From Pseudomonas chlororaphis subsp. piscium (GTDB lineage Bacteria > Pseudomonadota > Gammaproteobacteria > Pseudomonadales > Pseudomonadaceae), in assembly GCF_003850345.1 (NCBI RefSeq), contig NZ_CP027707.1, positions 4,340,001 to 4,404,000 of the forward strand: 64,000 nucleotides of DNA, read 5' to 3'. Shown in pieces: positions 6,258-14,923 of this stretch; the first letter of the stretch is position 1, and each line of letters opens with the position of its first letter. The position numbers were made by a program, and so were the translations under genes. The notes beneath the pieces are model-generated. The model saw only the letters and a list, made by a program, of their open reading frames with translations, did not search any database and had not been told where the DNA came from.

Positions 6258-9200
6258 TCAGCCATCTTCTTCTATATCCAGCAACAGGTTTTCCAGGGCT
6301 TCGCGGTACTCGCCGGGCTCCTGCCACATACCGCGTTGCTGGGCTTCGAGCAGGCGCTCGGTCATATCGCGCAACGCATGGGGGTTGTGCTGCTGGATGA
6401 ATTCGCGGGTCGCCGGGTCCAGCAGATAGGCGTCGGCCAGCAAGGCGTACTGGTGATCGTCGATCAACTGGGTGGTGGCGTCGAAGGCGAACAGATTATC
6501 CAGGGTGGCGGCCATTTCAAAGGCGCCCTTGTAGCCATGGCGTTTCACCCCTTCGATCCACTTCGGGTTGGCCGCGCGGGAGCGGATCACCCGGTTCAGC
6601 TCTTCCTTGAGGCTGCGGATTTTCGGCAGGTCCGGCTGGCTGTGGTCGCCATGGTAGCTGGCGGCCTTGGCGCCACTGAGGCTTTCCACGGCGGCGAGCA
6701 TGCCGCCCTGGAACTGGTAGTAGTCGTTGGAATCCAGCAGATCGTGTTCGCGGTTGTCCTGGTTCTGCAGCACCGCCTGCACCTGGCTCAGGCGCTGGGC
6801 GAACTGGCCACGGGCCGCGGTGCCTTCGTCGGCGCCGCCATAGGCGTAGCCGCCCCAGTTCAGGTAGACCTCGGCCAGGTCCTCGCGGCTCTGCCACAGG
6901 CGACCGTCGATAGCCCCCTGCACGCCCGCGCCATAGGCCCCGGGCTTGGCGCCGAAGATCCGCCAGCCGGCCTGGCGCCGCGCGGCCTCGGCATCCAGGC
7001 CGGACTGCAGCAGCGCTTCACGCTCGGCGCGGACCTTGGCCGCCAGCGGGTTGAGGTCGTCCGGCTCGTCCAGCGCGGCCACCGCCTGCACGGCAGCGTC
7101 GAACAGGCGGATCAGGTTGGCGAAGGCATCGCGGAAGAACCCGGACACCCGCAACGTCACGTCCACCCGCGGGCGGTCCAACAGGCTGAGCGGCAGGATC
7201 TCGAAGTCGTCGACCCGCTGGCTGCCGGTGGCCCACACCGGACGCACGCCCATCAGCGCCATGGCCTGGGCGATATCGTCGCCGCCGGTGCGCATGGTCG
7301 CCGTGCCCCACACCGACAGGCCGAGCTGGCGCAGGTGGTCGCCATGGTCCTGCAAGTGCCGTTCGAGGATCAGGTTGGCCGACTGGAAACCGATGCGCCA
7401 GGCGGTGGTGGTCGGCAGGTTGCGCACGTCCACCGAATAGAAATTGCGCCCGGTGGGCAGCACATCCAGGCGCCCGCGACTCGGTGCCCCACTGGGCCCG
7501 GCCGGTACGAAACGCCCGCCCAGGGCATCCAGCAAACCGCCCATCTCCGCCGGGCCGCAGGCATCCAGGCGCGGCGCCACCACCTCGCGCAGGCTGTCGA
7601 TGATCGCCTTGACCTCGCTCCAGGCGGGCTCGTTCAGTTGCTCGACTTCGCCCGACAACACAGCTTCGATCAACTGCCCGGCGAACAGCTCCAGGCGTTC
7701 GCGGGTATCGCCAGCGGTGCGCCACAGCTGCTCGCTGATGTCCTGCAAGACCTGTGGCCGGCGCCCGCTCCAGGGTTCGGCCAGGGCGCAATCCAGCGGA
7801 TCGAACCCCAGCTCGAAGGCCTTGGCCAGGGCCCGCAACAGGCTCGACTGCGCGCCCCGACCATCGCCACGAGGAATGCGCAGCAAGGCCAGCAGAGTGT
7901 CGATGCGCAAGCGACCCACGGGCGACTCGCCGAACACATGCAGGCCGTCGCGGATCTGCGACTCCTTCAGGTCGCACAGGTAGGTATCCAGGCGCGGCAG
8001 CCAGAGCGCGGCGTCGGCCTCGCTATCGAGCTGCCCGTCCAGTTGCAGTTCGCGGTCGATCCGGGTCACCCGCACCAGCTTGAGAATGTCCTTCTGCAAC
8101 TCACGGGCGCGGCGCGGATCGAGCAATTGCGCTTCGTAGTACTCGTCGGCCAACAGCTCCAGATCGCGCAGCGGGCCGTAGGTTTCGGCGCGGGTCAGCG
8201 GCGGCATCAGGTGGTCAATGATCACCGCCTGGGTCCGGCGCTTGGCCTGGGCGCCCTCGCCCGGGTCGTTGACGATAAATGGATAGATATTCGGCAGCGG
8301 CCCCAGCAGCGCGTCCGGCCAGCAACTTTCGGACAGGCCGACGCCCTTGCCCGGCAGCCATTCCAGGTTGCCGTGCTTGCCGACATGGATCAGCCCGTGG
8401 GCGCCGTAGGTCTGGCGCAGCCAGAAATAGAACGCCAGGTAAGCGTGGGGCGGCACCAGGTCCGGGTCGTGATAGACCGCGCTCGGGTCGACCTGATAAC
8501 CGCGCGCCGGCTGGATGCCGACGAAGGTCAGGCCAAAACGCAGGCCGGCGATCATCAGCCGCCCGCTACGGAACATCGGGTCGTTTTCCGGCCCGCCCCA
8601 GCGTTCGAGCACCGCCAGGCGATTGGCTTCGGGCAGCGCGTCGAACATCGCCTGGTACTCGTCCAGCGCCAGGCTTTGCTGGCACGGGCGCAGGTCGAGG
8701 CTGTCCAGGTCGTTGCTGACCCCGCCGAGCAATTGCTGGATCAGCGCCGTACCGCTGTCCGGCAACTCGGCCGGCAGCGGATAACCCTCGGCTTGCAGGG
8801 CGCGCAGGATATTCAGCGCCGCCGCCGGCGTGTCCAGGCCCACGCCGTTGCCGATGCGGCCGTCGCGGGTCGGGTAGTTGGCAAGAATCAGCGCGATGCG
8901 TTTTTCGCCATTGGGCAGCCGGGCCAGATCGACCCAACGCCGCGCCAGTTCGGCGACAAAATCCATGCGCTCGGGCGCGGCGCGGTAGCAGACCACGTCC
9001 GACTGGCTGCGCTCGCTGCGCCAGGCCAGGTCCTTGAAGCTGATGGGCCGACTGATGATGCGCCCGTCCAGTTCCGGCAAGGCAATGTGCATCGCCAGGT
9101 CCCGCGGGCCCAGGCCCTGCTCGCTGGCGCGCCAGCCGGGTTCGTTGTCCTGGGCGCAGATGGCCTGGATCACCGGAATATCGCGGCGGAACGGCCGCAG

Positions 9201-10031
9201 GTGCGGCGCCTCCGGGCTGGACTGGGCAAAACCGGTGGTGTTGAGGATCACCCCCGCCTGCACCTCATCCAGCAGTTCCTCGACCACCCTCAGGCAACCG
9301 GGTTCTTTCAGGCTGGCCAGGGCAATCGGCAACGGGTTCAGGCCCGCCGCCTGCAAGCGCCGGCAGAACTCATCGATAAAGGCGGTGTTGGCCGCCTGCA
9401 AATGCGAGCGGTAGAACAGCAGCGCCGCCACAGGCCGACCGGCCCGCCAGTCGGCTTGCCAATCGCTGAGGGCAGCGCTGCTGTTGTGCGGGTGGTAGAT
9501 CGCCGTGCGCGGCAGGGTCTGCGGCTCGGACCAAGGGTAATCGCGCCCCAGCCAGCCGCTGGCGAGGCAGCGGTACAGGTTCAGCGCATTGCCCATTCCG
9601 CCCTGGCGCAGGAAGTGCCAGAGGCGCTCGCGGTCGGCGGCGGGTACCGTGCTCAGGTCGCTCAGCTCCGGGTCCGGGCGATCGTCGCCCGGCACCAGGA
9701 TCAGCTGCACACCACGTTGCGCCAGCTGCACCAGTTGCTCGATGCCATAACGCCAATAGGCGATGCCACCGTGCAGGGAAATCAGGATCACCTTGGCGTG
9801 GCGCAGCACCTGGTCGACATACAGGTCGACCGAGGCGTGGTTTTGCACCTGCATCGGGTTGGCCAGGCGAAAGCTCGGGTAGTCTTCCGGCAGCTGCTGC
9901 GCCGCTTCGGCCAACAGCGCCAGGCTGGAGTCGCCGCTGCACAGGATCACCAGTTCGGCAGGGGTTTGTCCCAGGTCGGCAATGTTGTCATCCGACACGA
10001 AACCGCCGGGCTGGGTCCTGAGCAGGTGCAT
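6258..10031 (-). CDS. cobN: cobaltochelatase large subunit CobN
   Basis: 1257 residues, the usual length for CobN, the large subunit that holds the corrin (hydrogenobyrinic acid a,c-diamide) and cobalt during ATP-dependent insertion in the aerobic B12 route. It shares recognisable blocks with ChlH/BchH, including IHVGKHGNLEWLPGKGVGLSESCWPDALLGPLPNIYPFIVNDPGEG (about 540-590) and the C-terminal YAYGGADEGTAARGQFAQRL region. Its start lies 3 bases after the cobW stop, so the two are co-transcribed and share the upstream cobalamin riboswitch. The motor subunits are the downstream chlI/chlD, which replace the CobS/CobT pair found in other bacteria. Confidence 0.95.
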   Translation of the reverse strand: MHLLRTQPGGFVSDDNIADLGQTPAELVILCSGDSSLALLAEAAQQLPEDYPSFRLANPMQVQNHASVDLYVDQVLRHAKVILISLHGGIAYWRYGIEQLVQLAQRGVQLILVPGDDRPDPELSDLSTVPAADRERLWHFLRQGGMGNALNLYRCLASGWLGRDYPWSEPQTLPRTAIYHPHNSSAALSDWQADWRAGRPVAALLFYRSHLQAANTAFIDEFCRRLQAAGLNPLPIALASLKEPGCLRVVEELLDEVQAGVILNTTGFAQSSPEAPHLRPFRRDIPVIQAICAQDNEPGWRASEQGLGPRDLAMHIALPELDGRIISRPISFKDLAWRSERSQSDVVCYRAAPERMDFVAELARRWVDLARLPNGEKRIALILANYPTRDGRIGNGVGLDTPAAALNILRALQAEGYPLPAELPDSGTALIQQLLGGVSNDLDSLDLRPCQQSLALDEYQAMFDALPEANRLAVLERWGGPENDPMFRSGRLMIAGLRFGLTFVGIQPARGYQVDPSAVYHDPDLVPPHAYLAFYFWLRQTYGAHGLIHVGKHGNLEWLPGKGVGLSESCWPDALLGPLPNIYPFIVNDPGEGAQAKRRTQAVIIDHLMPPLTRAETYGPLRDLELLADEYYEAQLLDPRRARELQKDILKLVRVTRIDRELQLDGQLDSEADAALWLPRLDTYLCDLKESQIRDGLHVFGESPVGRLRIDTLLALLRIPRGDGRGAQSSLLRALAKAFELGFDPLDCALAEPWSGRRPQVLQDISEQLWRTAGDTRERLELFAGQLIEAVLSGEVEQLNEPAWSEVKAIIDSLREVVAPRLDACGPAEMGGLLDALGGRFVPAGPSGAPSRGRLDVLPTGRNFYSVDVRNLPTTTAWRIGFQSANLILERHLQDHGDHLRQLGLSVWGTATMRTGGDDIAQAMALMGVRPVWATGSQRVDDFEILPLSLLDRPRVDVTLRVSGFFRDAFANLIRLFDAAVQAVAALDEPDDLNPLAAKVRAEREALLQSGLDAEAARRQAGWRIFGAKPGAYGAGVQGAIDGRLWQSREDLAEVYLNWGGYAYGGADEGTAARGQFAQRLSQVQAVLQNQDNREHDLLDSNDYYQFQGGMLAAVESLSGAKAASYHGDHSQPDLPKIRSLKEELNRVIRSRAANPKWIEGVKRHGYKGAFEMAATLDNLFAFDATTQLIDDHQYALLADAYLLDPATREFIQQHNPHALRDMTERLLEAQQRGMWQEPGEYREALENLLLDIEEDG

Positions 10032-10034
10032 GGC

Positions 10035-11102
10035 TTACACGCTGAGGGCGGCGCGCAATTGCGCTTCGAGCAATGCGGCGTCCAGTTCCTGGCCGATCAG
10101 CACCAGGCGCGTGGTACGGGCTTCGTCGGCGCCCCACTGACGGTCAAAGTGCTTGTCAAAACGGGTGCCCACGCCCTGGATCAACAGGCGCATCGGCTTG
10201 TTGGGGATCGCCGCGAAACCCTTGACCCGCAGGATGCCGTGTTGCACCACCAGTTGGGTCAGGGCGTCCAGCAGCAGGCTTTCGTCGGCCTGTGGCAGCT
10301 CGATGGAGATGGAATCGAAGGCGTCGTGATCGTGATCATCATGGTCATCACCGTCGTGGTGATGGTCATGGTGGCTGTGGCGGCCGTCGATGTGTTCTTC
10401 CGAACCCTTGCCCAGGCCCAGCAGCACGTCCAGCGGCAGGCGACCGCTGCTGGCTTCGATGACTTTCACCGCCGGCGGCAGTTCCTCGGCGACTTCCAGG
10501 CGCACCTTGGCCAGGTCTTCCGGGCTGATCAGGTCGGCCTTGTTGAGAATCACCAGGTCGGCGCTGGACAGCTGGTCGGCGAACAGCTCGTGCAGCGGCG
10601 ATTCGTGGTCGAGGTTCGGGTCGAGCTTGCGCTGGGCGTCCACCTGATCCGGGAAGGCGGCGAAGGTGCCAGCGGCCACGGCCGGGCTGTCGACCACGGT
10701 GATCACCGCGTCGACGGTGCAGGCGTTGCGGATTTCCGGCCACTGGAAAGCCTGTACCAGGGGTTTTGGCAGGGCCAGGCCGGAGGTTTCGATGAGGATA
10801 TGGTCGAGGTCGTCGCGACGGGCCACCAGTTCGCGCATCACCGGGAAGAACTCTTCCTGCACGGTGCAGCACAGGCAGCCGTTGGCCAGCTCGTAGACGC
10901 GGCCGCTGGCCTCTTCCTCGGTGCAACCGATGGCGCACTGCTTGAGGATCTCGCCGTCGATGCCCAGCTCGCCGAACTCGTTGACGATCACCGCGATGCG
11001 GCGGCCCTGGGCGTTGTCCAGCATATGCCGCAGCAAGGTGGTTTTACCCGAGCCGAGAAAGCCGGTAACGATGGTGACGGGAAGTTTGGCCAGTGTTTTC
11101 AT
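10035..11102 (-). CDS. cobW: CobW-family GTPase / metallochaperone
   Basis: 355 residues of the COG0523 G3E GTPase family. It has the Walker A GFLGSGKTT (14-22), the metal-binding CLCC (76-79), the GTP-base motif NKAD and a His/Asp-rich metal loop (around 235-265: runs such as HSHHDHHHDGDDHDDHDHD). CobW proteins are thought to deliver cobalt to CobN. The C-terminal domain ends in LLEAQLRAALSV. It is first gene of the minus-strand operon cobW-cobN-chlI/chlD. The start at 11102 follows AAAGGG, about 110 bases after a cobalamin riboswitch that should repress the operon when B12 is plentiful. Confidence 0.93.
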   Translation of the reverse strand: MKTLAKLPVTIVTGFLGSGKTTLLRHMLDNAQGRRIAVIVNEFGELGIDGEILKQCAIGCTEEEASGRVYELANGCLCCTVQEEFFPVMRELVARRDDLDHILIETSGLALPKPLVQAFQWPEIRNACTVDAVITVVDSPAVAAGTFAAFPDQVDAQRKLDPNLDHESPLHELFADQLSSADLVILNKADLISPEDLAKVRLEVAEELPPAVKVIEASSGRLPLDVLLGLGKGSEEHIDGRHSHHDHHHDGDDHDDHDHDAFDSISIELPQADESLLLDALTQLVVQHGILRVKGFAAIPNKPMRLLIQGVGTRFDKHFDRQWGADEARTTRLVLIGQELDAALLEAQLRAALSV

Positions 11103-11207
11103 CGGATGCCCTTTGGCAAGGTGGCGGGCATACGGGACGAGAACCGCGCAGGCAGGTGCACGGAAGAGTTCGCCACCGGATCACCCCGCCCGGTTGTAGT
11201 GAGAATC

Positions 11208-11385
11208 TGGTCCGAGGCAGGTCTCCTGGCTGACGGTGCGCCGGTCGTTGGACTGGCGAACGATGCGCCTTCCCGCCGCCTGGCAGTGGCCTTGCATCGT
11301 TCATCACCGGTTACAGTTGCGGGGGCAGCCGCGGCTTGGACCGCGTTCCCTTCTTAGCTTCGGCAGACGCCGAAGAACCTCGAGA
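11208..11385 (-). promoter_or_regulatory. cobalamin (adenosylcobalamin) riboswitch controlling cobW-cobN-chlI/chlD
   Basis: On the minus strand the conserved B12 riboswitch blocks occur in order: AAGAAGGGAA, GCTGCCCCCGCAACTGTAA (the hallmark B12 core, near 11335-11320), GCCACTGCCAG with GGGAAGG, and the closing GTCAGCCAGGAGACCTGCC (11230-11212). The boundaries are approximate. No T-tailed hairpin lies between it and the cobW start, so control may be at translation. Confidence 0.88.
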
Positions 11386-11513
11386 GCGCAAGGCTACGCA
11401 GAGCTTGGGGGGCGGTCAATCTTCATGCGGCGCGAAGCCCGGCGAATCGTGCTCGAAAACGAGAACCCTTGGCAATTGACGCCCCTCCCTCGCCCATGCT
11501 CTCCTACACACCT

Positions 11514-11712
11514 TGTTACGGGTGCCCTTCACAGGGTGAAACGGGAAACCGGTGCGTCACAGGCCAAAAGCCTTGATCAGTCCGGTGCTGCCCCCGCAAC
11601 GGTAAGCGAGCGAAGAATCAGATCCACTGTGCCAGCAGTCCGGCATGGGAAGGCGATTCTTGCCGGCCAGGCGCAAGCCCAGCCCCTCGCGAGCCCGGAG
11701 ACCGGCCCGCTA
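11514..11712 (+). promoter_or_regulatory. cobalamin riboswitch controlling cbtB-cbtA-cobE-cobM
   Basis: The plus strand carries a second B12 riboswitch: ACGGGTGCCC near its start, ACGGGAAACCGGTGCG, the core GGTGCTGCCCCCGCAACGGT (11582-11601), a CCAGCAGTCCGGCATGGGAAGG block, and the closing GAGCCCGGAGACCGGCC (to about 11708). A terminator hairpin follows 40 bases later, so attenuation is the likely mode. Confidence 0.9.
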
Positions 11713-11753
11713 CACAGTCATAACAAACCCGCGGTGGGCGGGCGCTGTTAATT

Positions 11754-11780
11754 CCCCGCGAGCCCGTCTCGCGGGGTTTT
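11754..11780 (+). terminator. intrinsic terminator in the cbtB leader (riboswitch expression platform)
   Basis: A perfect 9-bp stem CCCCGCGAG (11754-11762) with CTCGCGGGG (11768-11776), a 5-base loop, then TTTT. It stands between the riboswitch and cbtB, so it is probably the B12-controlled transcription terminator. Confidence 0.8.
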
Positions 11781-11822
11781 GCTGCGCTCGATTCACCCGC
11801 TGACACACCAGAGGGAAGCGCC

Positions 11823-12011
11823 ATGTCGATCATCAGCAGCACCAGCCACTCCAGCACCACCACCGCCACCCTGAGCCAACGCCTGGTCGCCGCCATCGGC
11901 GCCTCGATCCTCGGTGCGTGCCTGGTGTATTTCGCCGGTTTCTCCCATATCGAAGCGGTGCACAACGCCGCCCACGATACCCGTCACAGCGCCGCCTTTC
12001 CTTGCCACTGA
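11823..12011 (+). CDS. cbtB: CbtB, small cobalt-transport subunit
   Basis: 62 residues with one membrane helix (about 18-40) and a C-terminal metal-binding tail HNAAHDTRHSAAFPCH, the defining His-rich motif of CbtB. CbtB and CbtA are B12-riboswitch-regulated inner-membrane proteins predicted to import cobalt. The ATG at 11823 follows GAGGGAAGCGCC. It lies 11 bases upstream of cbtA and downstream of a riboswitch plus terminator. Confidence 0.92.
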   Translation: MSIISSTSHSSTTTATLSQRLVAAIGASILGACLVYFAGFSHIEAVHNAAHDTRHSAAFPCH

Positions 12012-12022
12012 GACCTGCCGAG

Positions 12023-12730
12023 ATGATCAAGCGTATCGCGCAAACCGCGGGGTTCACCGGGTTGCTGGCAGCCCTGTTGCTGACCCTGCTGCAAAGCTTC
12101 TGGGTCGCGCCGCTGATCCTGGAGGCGGAAACCTATGAGAAGGCCCCAGCCGCCCAGCATGAAGCAGTGCATGAGCACGCCGCCGGCACCGCCGCCCACA
12201 GCCACGACGCCGAAGCCTGGGAGCCGGAAGACGGCTGGCAGCGCGTGCTGTCCACCACCGGCGGCAACCTGGTGGTCGCCGTGGGCTTCGCCCTGATGCT
12301 CGCCGGCCTCTACACCCTGCGTGCGCCGAACCGTACTTCCCAGGGCCTGCTCTGGGGCCTGGCCGGTTATGCCACCTTCTGCCTGGCGCCGACCCTCGGC
12401 CTGCCGCCCGAACTGCCGGGCACCGCCGCCGCGGACCTGGCGCAACGACAGATCTGGTGGGTCGGCACCGCCGCTTCCACCGCGGTCGGCATTGCCCTGA
12501 TTGTCTTCGCGCGCCACTGGCTGCTGAAAGTGCTGGGCGTGGCCATCCTCGCCGTGCCGCACATCATTGGCGCGCCGCAGCCGGAAGTGCATTCGATGCT
12601 CGCGCCGCAGGCACTGGAAGCGCAGTTCAAGATCGCTTCGCAGCTGACCAACGCCGCGTTCTGGCTGGCCCTGGGCCTGATCAGCGCCTGGCTGTTCCGC
12701 CGCAAGAGCGACGATCAGTACTCGGCATGA
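12023..12730 (+). CDS. cbtA: CbtA, predicted cobalt transporter membrane subunit
   Basis: 235 residues. There are several hydrophobic segments (the first at about 8-30, then about 85-105, 115-135, 150-170 and a last one near 215-230). The loop after the first helix is rich in His and Glu (HEAVHEHAAGTAAHSHDAE, about 50-70), typical of CbtA and suited to capturing cobalt. The start is the ATG at 12023, 11 bases after the cbtB stop; a longer open frame upstream overlaps cbtB and is rejected. Its stop overlaps the cobE start (ATGA), so translation is coupled. Confidence 0.92.
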   Translation: MIKRIAQTAGFTGLLAALLLTLLQSFWVAPLILEAETYEKAPAAQHEAVHEHAAGTAAHSHDAEAWEPEDGWQRVLSTTGGNLVVAVGFALMLAGLYTLRAPNRTSQGLLWGLAGYATFCLAPTLGLPPELPGTAAADLAQRQIWWVGTAASTAVGIALIVFARHWLLKVLGVAILAVPHIIGAPQPEVHSMLAPQALEAQFKIASQLTNAAFWLALGLISAWLFRRKSDDQYSA

Positions 12731-13140
12731 CAGACTCCAGCACAGCGCCGACCCTGGTGGTCGGCCTGGGCTGCCAGCGGGGCTGCCCGGTGGAGACCTT
12801 GCGTGCCCTGCTCGACCAGACCCTGAGCGCCCACCGCATCGACCTCGGGCAGATCAAGGCCCTGGCCAGCATCGACCTGAAACGCGAGGAACCCGGGCTG
12901 CTGGCCCTGGCCGCGCAATTGGGCCTGCCCCTGACCTGTTTCAGCAGCCGCCAGTTGACGCCTTATGTGCTGCAGCTCAGCCATCGTTCAGAGATCGCCT
13001 ACGAGCACACCGGCTGCTACGGGGTCGCCGAAAGTGCCGCCCTGGCCCTGGCCGAATACCTGGCCCAAGGCTCGGCGAAACTGCTTGTCCCGCGGCAGAA
13101 ATACGCCCAGGCAACCCTCGCCTTGGCCTGCTGCGGGTAA
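12727..13140 (+). CDS. cobE: CobE / CbiG C-terminal-like cobalamin biosynthesis protein
   Basis: 137 residues. The N-terminal strand and loop VVGLGCQRGCPVETL and the later SIDLKREEPGLLALAAQLGLPL block match the CobE/CbiG-C domain. This small protein of the aerobic B12 pathway accompanies precorrin ring contraction; its exact role is not settled. The next block (CYGVAESAALALAEY) is also family-typical. The ATG at 12727 overlaps the cbtA stop by ATGA. The cobM gene follows after 81 bases. Confidence 0.88.
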   Translation: MTDSSTAPTLVVGLGCQRGCPVETLRALLDQTLSAHRIDLGQIKALASIDLKREEPGLLALAAQLGLPLTCFSSRQLTPYVLQLSHRSEIAYEHTGCYGVAESAALALAEYLAQGSAKLLVPRQKYAQATLALACCG

Positions 13141-13221
13141 ATCTTCGATAATCCCCGCCTCTGATCATGAGCAATCTTCATCTGTGAGGTTGCCTCGCCC
13201 CTTTTTTCACAGGAGAACGCC

Positions 13222-13968
13222 ATGACCGTCTTTTTTATCGGCGCAGGTCCCGGCGACCCGGAACTGATCACCGTCAAGGGCCAGCGGCTGATCCACAGCT
13301 GCCCGGTCATCATCTATGCCGGCTCCCTGGTGCCCGAAGCCGTGCTCCAGGGCCATAGTGCCGAACAGCTGGTCAACAGCGCCGAACTGCACCTGGAACA
13401 GATCATCGAGCTGATCAAGGATGCCCATGCCAAAGGCCAGGACGTGGCCCGGGTACATTCCGGCGATCCGAGCCTGTACGGTGCCATCGGCGAGCAGATT
13501 CGCTGCCTGCGCGAGCTGGACATCCCCTTCGAGATCATCCCCGGCGTGACCGCCACCGCGGCTTGCGCGGCCTTGCTGGGGGCCGAGCTGACCCTGCCGG
13601 ACGTCGCCCAGAGCGTGATCCTGACCCGTTATGCCGACAAGACCTCGATGCCCACTGGCGAGGCATTCGCCAGCCTGGCCGCCCACGGCACCACCATGGC
13701 GATCCACCTGGGGGTCAACCACCTGGAGAAAATAGTCGCCGAACTGCTGCCCCATTACGGCGCCGACTGCCCGATTGCCGTGGTGCACCGGGCGACCTGG
13801 CCGGATCAGGACTGGGTGCTGGGCACCCTGGCGGACATTGCCGAAAAGGTCCAAGCCAAGGGTTTTCGGCGCACGGCGCTGATCCTGGTGGGCCGGGTGC
13901 TGGCCACGGACAGTTTCAGCGAGTCGTCGTTGTATCGCGCAGGGCATGCGCATTTGTATCGGCCTTGA
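13222..13968 (+). CDS. cobM: precorrin-4 C11-methyltransferase CobM
   Basis: 248 residues, a SAM-dependent tetrapyrrole methylase that methylates C-11 of precorrin-4 in the aerobic route. It has the N-terminal GAGPGDPELITVKG (about 7-20), the VARVHSGDPSLYGAIGEQ loop (about 75-92), the PGVTATAACAALLGAELTLP region and the final GFRRTALILVG. The start at 13222 follows AGGAGAACGCC. It is the last gene of the cbtB-cbtA-cobE-cobM unit and is followed by a REP doublet. Confidence 0.95.
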   Translation: MTVFFIGAGPGDPELITVKGQRLIHSCPVIIYAGSLVPEAVLQGHSAEQLVNSAELHLEQIIELIKDAHAKGQDVARVHSGDPSLYGAIGEQIRCLRELDIPFEIIPGVTATAACAALLGAELTLPDVAQSVILTRYADKTSMPTGEAFASLAAHGTTMAIHLGVNHLEKIVAELLPHYGADCPIAVVHRATWPDQDWVLGTLADIAEKVQAKGFRRTALILVGRVLATDSFSESSLYRAGHAHLYRP

Positions 13969-13974
13969 GGCCTT

Positions 13975-14042
13975 ATCGCGAGCAAGCTTCGCTCCTACAG
14001 GAGCATGCGCATTCCTCTGTAGGAGCGAAGCTTGCTCGCGAT
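13975..14042. repeat. REP doublet, near-perfect inverted pair
   Basis: Two facing 26-base copies (13975-14000 and 14017-14042) of the REP sequence GCGAGCAAGCTTCGCTCC/TACAG are separated by 16 bases. The pair can fold into one long hairpin. It lies between convergent cobM and nfuA. Confidence 0.9.
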
Positions 14043-14086
14043 CCAGGCGCCGCGGAGCAACTGGAGCCACATACATCCGGGCATAA

Positions 14087-14115
14087 AAAAACGGCGCTCA
14101 CGGGGCGCCGTTTTT
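14087..14115. terminator. bidirectional intrinsic terminator between cobM and nfuA
   Basis: AAAAACGGCGC (14087-14097) pairs perfectly with GCGCCGTTTTT (14105-14115) around a 7-base loop. With A and T tracts on both sides it can end transcription of nfuA (minus) and of cobM (plus). Confidence 0.88.
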
Positions 14116-14134
14116 CATGTTCGCAGCGAACGCC

Positions 14135-14776
<642 letters not shown>

Positions 14777-14923
14777 CTAGTATTTTTGTCGGGATAGACC
14801 TTGGTCGATAGGCCCGCGCTGCGTGGTCAACGCAACGCCTGGGATTTTTTTACCAGGCTTTTCCGGGATGGGCCGGGCCGGAAGCTGAGGGCTCCGGCCC
14901 GGAATTTCAAGGGCTTGGCGCCT

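Noticed and set aside
5232..11357. A 2041-codon open frame on the plus strand opposite chlI, cobN and cobW
   Set aside because: It is the antisense shadow of strongly biased high-GC genes. It has repetitive composition and no recognisable domain, and the genes on the other strand are certain.
14837..14902. Two hairpins (GCCTGG/CCAGGC and CCGGGCCGGA/TCCGGCCCGG) as terminators for cti
   Set aside because: Neither has a T run in the direction of cti transcription. They may still be RNA-stability elements.
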